Source: Pseudomonadales bacterium
GTDB taxonomy: Bacteria; Pseudomonadota; Gammaproteobacteria; Pseudomonadales; UBA5518
Direction: 5' to 3'
Assembly (NCBI GenBank): GCA_022072145.1
Contig: JAJVIG010000032.1
Span: 1-61,421 of the forward strand
DNA length: 61,421 nt
Part shown: one piece after another, positions 55,750 through 61,421 of the stretch
Numbering within the stretch: position 1 is the stretch's first letter
Layout: each line of letters starts with the position of its first letter
Program-made: the position numbers and the translations under genes
The notes under the pieces: model-generated
What the model was told of the DNA's origin: nothing
The model's input: the letters and a program-made list of their open reading frames with translations, nothing else
Database searches by the model: none

Positions 55750-57722
55750 GGCTGCGGCTCGCTGGCGTCGCGCCGGGGATCGGCAGCGGCCACGAGAGTC
55801 TCGCCCGTCGCCGGTTGCGCGGGCAAGTCGATCGTCACCGACGTGCCCTGCCCGCGCCGCGATACGACGGTGAGCGTGGCACCGATGCGCGCCGCGCGCT
55901 CGTTCATGATGCGCAGGCCCACGTGCGTCGAGTCCGCCGGCAGCGCATCGAAGCCGACCGTGCCGTCGGCGAAGCCGATGCCGTCATCGGCGACCTCCAG
56001 GCGCCAGGTCGGCTGCTTCCACACCGTGAGCCGCACCCGGCTCGCGCGTGCGTGCTTGCGCACGTTCGACAACGCTTCCTGCACGATGTGCAGCACCTGG
56101 ATCTGGACGTCCGGCGGCAACGGCATCGCGTGCCCGTGCACCTGCAGTTCGGCGGGCAACCCGCTCTGGTGCCCGAACTTGCCCAGCGTGGTCTGCAACG
56201 CCGATTCGATCCCACCGGCATCGGCGCGGGTGCGGAAATGCATCAGCAGCTCGCGCACGTCACCGTAGCTTTCGCGCACCCCGGTATCGATCTCGCCCAG
56301 CACCTCCGACATGCGTCGCGCGTCACCGCCGGCCAGCGCGTCACGCATCAGCTGCACCTGGATCTTCAGGAACGCGAGCGACTGCGCGATCGAGTCGTGC
56401 AGCTCGCGCGCGATGAACGCGCGCTCCCCGGCGACCGCGGCCTCCTTCTCGAGCGCGGCCAGGCGGATGTTCTCGAGTCCGGCGGCGAGGTGGGCGGCGA
56501 GCGCATCGAGCAGCGAACGTTCGGCGTCCGACAACGCGAGCGGTGTGCGGAAGAACAGGTCGAGTTCGCCGCTGGTGCGCTGGTGCGTGCGCACCGGAAC
56601 CGTCACTGCGGTCGCGAATCCGGCCTGGCGGCAGTACTGCAGGCAGCTCGACGGCAGCACGTCGAGCGCGATCACGCGCAGCTCCGGCTCCTCACCGGAC
56701 GCCGCCGTTGCCGGCGCCCCGCACGCGCAGCGCCCCTCGGCGAGCGTGCTTTCGGCAGCGATCATCGACTCCGGCAACCCTTCCCACGCGAGCGGCACGT
56801 AGTGCCCGCGAACCGCGTCGTACCAGCGCAGCAGCGCCGCGTCGGCGCGCGCCGCGCTCAGCACCCGCCGCACGAAGCCGCGCGCGAGCTCGTCGGTGGA
56901 CGTCGCGGCGGCCACCAACGCGCTCACCTCGTAGAGCGCCTCGAGGCGTTCGTGCTTTTCCTCGAGCTCGGCGGTCTTCTCGCGCACCCGCGTCTCGAGG
57001 CTGGCGTAGACCGACTGCAGATGCTCGGCCATGCCGTTGAAGCCTTCGGCGAGTGTGCCGAACTCGTCGCGGGAGGCGTAGCCGACCCGAGCGCCCAGAT
57101 CGCCCTGCTGCACGCGCCGCACCGCCTGCGTCAGCCAGCCCACGGGCTCGAGCACGAACACGTAGCCGGTGTAGACCAGCGCCGCGCTCGCCAGCACCGC
57201 GAGCCCCAGCAACGCCATCTGCACCAGGTGCATGATCGCGGTCCAGCGCGACATATGGCGTTCGATCGCCCGCACGAAGGCATCGATATCGGCGGTGAAG
57301 CGCGCCGTGTCGCGATCCAGCCCCGTGACGTCCACCGTCGCCACCCCGCCGGGCGCGCGGGTCCAGAACGCGCGCAGACCGTCCCACTCGGCGTCGATGG
57401 TCGCGAAGCGTTGGCGCACCTCCGCGTCCCACGGCACGAACAGCGGGCGGTGCGCATCGCCATGGCGCAGCAGCTCGAGGCTGGCGTCGAACTCGAGCAC
57501 CTGGCGCGCCACCATGGCGGGGTCGCGCAGGATCACCGAGCGCGCCATGCGGTTGACCTGCATGCGCAGGCGGCCCGCCTCGTTGACCGCCGCGGCACCG
57601 CCGTCGAGCTGCCATGAAACCCACAGGGTGAGCCCGATGGACGCCGCGGTGAACACCAGGAACGGCAGCAGCACCAGCGCGAGCTTGAGCCCCAGGCTCC
57701 ACTGCCGACGCCCGGTCTGCAT
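55746..57722 (-). CDS. narX: Nitrate/nitrite sensor histidine kinase NarX
   Basis: The 658-residue membrane kinase has a first helix (LALVLLPFLVFTAASIGLTL), then the periplasmic P-box-like AVNEAGRLRMQVNRMARS that senses nitrate, a second membrane helix near 170, a HAMP-like linker, a central GAF-like region with Cys pairs CAC and CLQYC, then a NarL-type kinase core with the phospho-His ARELHDSIAQSLAFLKIQ and an ATP lid with DDGIGFADG. Length fits NarX (about 600). It is translated right after the permease gene, four bases apart, and overlaps narL. Confidence 0.92.
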   Translation of the reverse strand: MQTGRRQWSLGLKLALVLLPFLVFTAASIGLTLWVSWQLDGGAAAVNEAGRLRMQVNRMARSVILRDPAMVARQVLEFDASLELLRHGDAHRPLFVPWDAEVRQRFATIDAEWDGLRAFWTRAPGGVATVDVTGLDRDTARFTADIDAFVRAIERHMSRWTAIMHLVQMALLGLAVLASAALVYTGYVFVLEPVGWLTQAVRRVQQGDLGARVGYASRDEFGTLAEGFNGMAEHLQSVYASLETRVREKTAELEEKHERLEALYEVSALVAAATSTDELARGFVRRVLSAARADAALLRWYDAVRGHYVPLAWEGLPESMIAAESTLAEGRCACGAPATAASGEEPELRVIALDVLPSSCLQYCRQAGFATAVTVPVRTHQRTSGELDLFFRTPLALSDAERSLLDALAAHLAAGLENIRLAALEKEAAVAGERAFIARELHDSIAQSLAFLKIQVQLMRDALAGGDARRMSEVLGEIDTGVRESYGDVRELLMHFRTRADAGGIESALQTTLGKFGHQSGLPAELQVHGHAMPLPPDVQIQVLHIVQEALSNVRKHARASRVRLTVWKQPTWRLEVADDGIGFADGTVGFDALPADSTHVGLRIMNERAARIGATLTVVSRRGQGTSVTIDLPAQPATGETLVAAADPRRDASEPQP

Positions 57723-57726
57723 CGGA

Positions 57727-58509
57727 TCAGACCAGCCCGGCCATCAACGCGGTGCCGATCGCCAGCATCGCCGCCGCGACCACCAGCTGCACCGTGCGCA
57801 GCGTGACGCTGCCCAGCAGGCGCTTGCCGAAATACGCACCGGCGAAAGCGGCACCGCAGGCCGTCGCCACCGGCCATGCCAGCTCGCGCGCGTGCATGAG
57901 GTGCTGCGCGAACACCGCGCCGCCGTAGACCAGCAGCCGGGTTGCATCGACGATCACCGCGGCCACGCACCCGGTGGCCACGAAGGCTTCCTTCGACAGT
58001 CCCGCACGCAGCAGGAAGGCCGAGCGCAACGCGCCCTGGTTGCCCGACAGTCCGCCGAAGAATCCCGACAGCAGACCGCCGAACGCCAGCCAGCGCGGCG
58101 CGATCGCGAGCCGCGCGAAGCGTGGCGAGAGTTCGAGCAGCGCGAATGCCGCGATCAGCGAGCCGATCAACAGTTTCACGGCGGTGATCTCGTGGTCTGT
58201 GCCGCCCAGCGTGTAGCGCGCCAGCGCCGGCAGCCGGTCCACCACGGCCAGCAGCGCGGCGCCGGCAACGGCCGCCAGGGCGGCCGGCACGCCGAAGCGC
58301 AGTACCACGGCCCAGTCGGCGGCGCGCGCGAGCAACGCCAGCTTGAACAGGTTGTTGGCGAAGTGGACCACCGCGGTCGCCGCCACCGCCAGCGTGACCG
58401 GGAAGAAGAGCGCGAACACCGGCGTCAGGATCGTCCCCAGGCCGAAACCGGAGAACAGCGTCAGACCGGACGCCAGCAGGGCCACCACGGCAATCGACAG
58501 CAGTTCCAT
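57727..58509 (-). CDS. TauE/SafE-family membrane permease
   Basis: The 260-residue protein has about eight hydrophobic helices and the TSUP family's two repeats; FGLGTILTPVFALFFPVTLA and GLLSGFFGGLSGNQGALRSA are typical. TSUP members export sulfite, sulfoacetate, or other anions. The ATG at 58509 is preceded by GGGAGT; an upstream in-frame extension lacks features. It is the first gene of the operon with narX and narL, so it may move nitrite or another anion, or simply be co-regulated. Confidence 0.85.
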   Translation of the reverse strand: MELLSIAVVALLASGLTLFSGFGLGTILTPVFALFFPVTLAVAATAVVHFANNLFKLALLARAADWAVVLRFGVPAALAAVAGAALLAVVDRLPALARYTLGGTDHEITAVKLLIGSLIAAFALLELSPRFARLAIAPRWLAFGGLLSGFFGGLSGNQGALRSAFLLRAGLSKEAFVATGCVAAVIVDATRLLVYGGAVFAQHLMHARELAWPVATACGAAFAGAYFGKRLLGSVTLRTVQLVVAAAMLAIGTALMAGLV

Positions 58510-58560
58510 CGGGACTCCCGGCCAACGGGTCGCAGGCGCCGGATTATGCCCGCGACGGGG

Positions 58561-58589
58561 TTCGGCGCGCGAGCCGCTGCCACTATACT
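58561..58589 (+). promoter_or_regulatory. Putative sigma70 promoter of MFS gene
   Basis: TATACT (58584-58589) is a strong -10 match. TTCGGC (58561-58566), 17 bp earlier, is a weak -35. It lies 35 bp before the MFS start. Confidence 0.5.
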
Positions 58590-58624
58590 GCCGACGCCCT
58601 GCGAACAACGAACCGGAACACTGC

Positions 58625-59902
58625 ATGCAGCCGAACCGCCCACCGAGCGCCGCCTACGCGAACTACGTGCTGGCGTTGCTCAGCCTGGTCTACGTGGTGA
58701 ACTTCATCGACCGGCAGATCCTGGCGATGCTGATCGTGCCCATCAAGGAGGAGTTCGGTGTCTCCGACACCGCGCTCGGCCTGCTGTCGGGTTTTGCGTT
58801 CGCGCTGCTGTACACGCTCGCCGGCATCCCGATCGCACGCTGGGCCGACCGCAGCTCGCGCACGCGCATCATCACACTCGCGCTGACCGTGTGGAGCGCG
58901 ACGACGGCCGCCTGCGGGCTCGCGCGCAGCTTCGTGGAGCTCGCACTGCTGCGCGTGCTGGTCGGCATCGGCGAGGCCGGCGGCAACCCGCCCTCGCATT
59001 CGCTGATCGCCGACTACTTCCCGCCGCACCGGCGCGCCACCGCGCTGTCGATCTACGCCTGGGGCGTGTACATCGGCTCGGCGATCGCCTTCCTCGCCGG
59101 TGGCTACCTGGTCACCAACTACAGCTGGCGTACCGCGTTCATGGTGGTGGGCCTGCCCGGGCTGCTGCTCGCCGCGCTGGTCACATTCACCGTGCGCGAA
59201 CCCGCGCGCGGCGCCTCGGAAGAGCGCAGCGCAGCGACGGCGCAGCCCGGCTTCGGCGAGGTGCTGCGCTACCTGATGACCCAGCGCTCGTTCCTGTTCA
59301 TCGTGCTGGGGGCTTCGATCCAGTCGCTGTCGGGCTACGGTGTGCTGACCTGGGGCCCGACCTTCCTGCACCGCGTGCACGCGATGCCGTGGACCGAAAT
59401 CGGCGTCTGGCTCGGCTGGATCATCGGACTCGCCGGCTGCGCCGGCGCCTATGCAGGCGGGCGGCTCGCCGACCGCCTCGGCGCGCGCGACGCGGCGTGG
59501 TACATGCGGCTGCCCGCGCTCCAGTCGCTGCTCGGGGTGCCGTTCGTGCTCGGTTTCGCGCTGCTGCCGGCCCAGCGCGACTCCATGCTCGCGTTCATTC
59601 CCTTCTATGCGCTCGGCGCGATGTACGTGGGCCCGATGTTCTCGATGGTGCAGGGGCTGGTGCCGCTGCGCATGCGTGCCACGGCCTCGGCGCTGCTGTT
59701 GTTCGTGGTGAACCTGGTGGGGCTCGGCCTCGGGCCGCTGTCGGTCGGACTGCTGAACGACTACGTGTTCGGCGCCGCACACGGCGAACTCGCGATCCGC
59801 TACTCGATGCTGGTGATCGGGGTGCTCGGCGGCGCGGCCAGCCTGCTGTTCTGGCAGGCCTCGCGCACGCTGGCCGCGGACCTGGCGCGCCAGCGGGGCT
59901 GA
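58625..59902 (+). CDS. MFS transporter (Spinster-like)
   Basis: The 425-residue protein has 12 predicted helices and the MFS loop IPIARWADRSSRTRIITLAL. It opens with YVLALLSLVYVVNFIDRQIL, a pattern of the Spinster/glycerophosphodiester-type MFS group frequent in degraders of hydrophobic compounds. The substrate is unknown. The ATG at 58625 follows a good -10; no strong ribosome-binding site is visible. It is divergent from the permease-narXL operon. Confidence 0.85.
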   Translation: MQPNRPPSAAYANYVLALLSLVYVVNFIDRQILAMLIVPIKEEFGVSDTALGLLSGFAFALLYTLAGIPIARWADRSSRTRIITLALTVWSATTAACGLARSFVELALLRVLVGIGEAGGNPPSHSLIADYFPPHRRATALSIYAWGVYIGSAIAFLAGGYLVTNYSWRTAFMVVGLPGLLLAALVTFTVREPARGASEERSAATAQPGFGEVLRYLMTQRSFLFIVLGASIQSLSGYGVLTWGPTFLHRVHAMPWTEIGVWLGWIIGLAGCAGAYAGGRLADRLGARDAAWYMRLPALQSLLGVPFVLGFALLPAQRDSMLAFIPFYALGAMYVGPMFSMVQGLVPLRMRATASALLLFVVNLVGLGLGPLSVGLLNDYVFGAAHGELAIRYSMLVIGVLGGAASLLFWQASRTLAADLARQRG

Positions 59903-59922
59903 GTCACGACACCGCGCGCCGG

Positions 59923-60618
59923 TCAGGCCGGCGTGGCGAGGCGGCGCGACCAGTCCTCGACGACACCGCTATCGAGGCGCTGGCTCGCCAGCGCGCGCCA
60001 GCCGTCGGACAGCGCGGCGAGCGCAGCGATCGCGGCGAGTGCCTCGCGGTTCAGGCAGTCGTGGTAGAGCACCCCTTGCAGCCTCGCCAGCGTCCAGTCC
60101 GGGTGCGGACGCTCGCGGAGCACGAAGCGATCGCCGGCGGCGAGCGCACCCGGTTCCAGCACCCGGTAGTACCAGCCGGTCAGTCCGCTGTCCTGCACGC
60201 GTCGCGCCATGTCCGGCACGCCGAAACGCCGGCTCAGCTTCCAGCACGGTTGCCGCCCCTGTGATACCTGCAAGGTGGTGCCACCGAGCCGGTACACATC
60301 ACCGACGCACACCCTGTCCTCGGTCATGCCGATGGTGACCAGGTTCTCGCCGAACGCACCGGGCACGAAGCGCGCGGCCTGCGCCGGCAGCCAGGCGCGC
60401 CACAGCGCGTAGTGCTCGGCCGCGTAGTGGTGCAGCGCCTTCTGTTCACCGCCGTGATGGCGCGTGTCGGCCTGTTCGTCGCCGTGCAGCCCGTTCACGT
60501 CCACCACGCCCGCGCCGACCCGCTGCTTGTCGATCGCGCTGCGCACCGCACCCGGGCCGAATGGCGCGCTGCGGCCCGCGCGCAGTTCGCGCAGCACCAC
60601 CGGCGCCGCCGCGCTCAC
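59923..60618 (-). CDS. MOSC-domain protein (YiiM-like)
   Basis: The 231-residue protein has the MOSC pattern of YiiM: VNGLHGDEQADTRHHGGEQK, ALHHYAAEHYALWRAWL, then GAFGENLVTIGMTEDRVCVG and SQGRQPCWKLSRRF with the conserved Cys. MOSC proteins bind molybdenum cofactor and reduce hydroxylated substrates. It starts at GTG 60618, which overlaps the stop of the amidotransferase gene (GTGA). Confidence 0.85.
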   Translation of the reverse strand: MSAAAPVVLRELRAGRSAPFGPGAVRSAIDKQRVGAGVVDVNGLHGDEQADTRHHGGEQKALHHYAAEHYALWRAWLPAQAARFVPGAFGENLVTIGMTEDRVCVGDVYRLGGTTLQVSQGRQPCWKLSRRFGVPDMARRVQDSGLTGWYYRVLEPGALAAGDRFVLRERPHPDWTLARLQGVLYHDCLNREALAAIAALAALSDGWRALASQRLDSGVVEDWSRRLATPA

Positions 60619-61328
60619 AAGCCGAGGCCGTCGAGCCAGCGCGCGAACAGTCTCGCGCCGGCCGCCCGCAAACCGGCGCCGTGCGTGCTGCTCGCCGCGC
60701 GCAGCGCCGCCAGATCGACGCCGGCATGCGCCAGTTCGCAGCAGTGTCCGATCAGCCACTGCTCGATGCGTCGCGCATCGGCCTCGGCGTGGAACTGCAG
60801 CGCCAGCACCCGCTCACCCACCGCGAACGCCTGGTTCGGATACAGCGCCGAGCTGGCGAGGCCGGTGGCTCCGGGCGGCAGGTCGAAGGTGTCGCCGTGC
60901 CAGTGCAGCACCGGCTGGCCCGCGAGCGCGGCCAGACACGAACGCTCGCCGGCGGCGCTGAGATCCAGCGTGCTCCAGCCGATCTCCCTGGTGCCCCCCG
61001 GGTAGACGCGCCCGCCCAGCGCGTGCGCGATCAGCTGCGCACCGAGGCAGATGCCCAAGGTCGCGCCGCCGCGTTGCAGCCGCTCGCGCAGTGCGTCGAT
61101 CTCGGCGTCCAGGAAGGGATAACGGTCGTTCTCGTAGACGCCGATCGGACCACCGAGCACCACCGCGAGGTCCGCGCCGAGCACCGGCTCGCGCAGCGCG
61201 TCGACGCCGGCCTGCAGCAGCCGCGGCTCGATGCCGCGCGCCGCCAGCACCGGCGCGAACCCGCCAAGGTCCTCGAAGGCCACATGCTGCACCACCACCA
61301 CGCTCGGTGAAGGTCGTCCGTCGTTCAT
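60615..61328 (-). CDS. Class I glutamine amidotransferase-like protein
   Basis: The 237-residue protein has the GATase1 pattern: VVLGGPIGVYEND, LGICLGAQLIAHALGGRVY with the nucleophile Cys, then the catalytic His in LQFHAEAD with Glu nearby. It resembles YfeJ-type, GMP-synthase-like amidotransferases, and no synthase partner is nearby. The second ATG (61328) is the better start because GGGAG lies seven bases before it; the first (61334) is too close to that site. Confidence 0.88.
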   Translation of the reverse strand: MNDGRPSPSVVVVQHVAFEDLGGFAPVLAARGIEPRLLQAGVDALREPVLGADLAVVLGGPIGVYENDRYPFLDAEIDALRERLQRGGATLGICLGAQLIAHALGGRVYPGGTREIGWSTLDLSAAGERSCLAALAGQPVLHWHGDTFDLPPGATGLASSALYPNQAFAVGERVLALQFHAEADARRIEQWLIGHCCELAHAGVDLAALRAASSTHGAGLRAAGARLFARWLDGLGL

Positions 61329-61372
61329 TGCCATGCTCCCAGTGGTCTCCGCCCGTGGCCCGACGATGTCCG

Positions 61373-61421
61373 CGCGGGTTCGGCCTGTGGCCGAACGATT
61401 CATGTCCGGGCACAGCCCGGA
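61373..61421. repeat. REPIN-like pair at window edge
   Basis: The forward unit (61373-61396) has head CGCGGG and the TTCGGCC stem with loop TGT. After 7 bp the inverted unit begins at 61404 with the TCCGGGC stem and loop ACA; it is cut by the window end. Confidence 0.82.

Overview
The window is a GC-rich stretch of what looks like a gammaproteobacterial chromosome. Supporting signs are ettA, glyA, pyk and radA homologues, a DnaT-like plus lambda P-like pair, a nar cluster laid out like that of Pseudomonas, and a CTGT-N8-ACAG LexA box. The many lipid- or steroid-type enzymes (KstD-like flavoprotein, PQQ dehydrogenase, SDRs, acyl-CoA ligase, DUF1214, sulfotransferase, LLM and DDN-like oxidoreductases, SnoaL-like folds) suggest an environmental degrader of hydrophobic compounds. 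The species cannot be told from the sequence alone. I saw no rRNA, tRNA, CRISPR array, transposase or intact prophage.

Layout. 0.2-9.8 kb: DDN-like and SnoaL-like proteins, an AraC regulator, a TonB-dependent receptor, and the glycolate oxidase operon glcDEF, followed by a second SnoaL-like gene and a DUF2249 protein. 9.8-16.4 kb: the YcjX/YcjF pair, then an operon of DUF1214 protein, sulfotransferase and zinc alcohol dehydrogenase, and a periplasmic rhodanese. 16.5-23.6 kb: a TrpB2-type synthase and a four-gene operon of KstD-like flavoprotein, DUF7064/7065-like protein, SDR and PQQ-dependent lipoprotein dehydrogenase. 23.6-33.6 kb: glyA with a secreted protein and an LLM oxidoreductase, then ettA, a truncated creA, a glutaredoxin-like protein, pyk and radA. 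33.7-35.4 kb: a replication-loader pair with three tandem DnaT-like domains. 35.4-37.5 kb: a frameshifted small gene under a LexA box, and an ATPase/TOPRIM-like gene pair that may be a defence module. 37.6-44.6 kb: a TetR regulator, an SDR/acyl-CoA ligase/thioesterase operon, a methyltransferase and an M28 peptidase. 44.7-58.5 kb: nitrate respiration, narK1-narK2-narGHJI and a TauE/SafE permease-narX-narL operon, separated by a decayed zeta-toxin-like locus. 58.6-61.4 kb: an MFS transporter, a MOSC protein and a glutamine amidotransferase.

Two threads run across the window. Short REP/REPIN-like palindromes sit at five intergenic places, at least 12 units in all. They carry a GTAG-type head and come in two stem types. 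One forms the stop codon of a dehydrogenase gene, one supplies the aberrant C-terminus of creA, and one locus is a tandem array with an exact 33-bp period. The second thread is tight translational coupling: ATGA, GTGA or TGATG overlaps mark most operons. The least explained parts are the ATPase/TOPRIM pair beside the LexA-controlled frameshifted gene, the triple-DnaT loader, and the eroded toxin locus inside the nar region.
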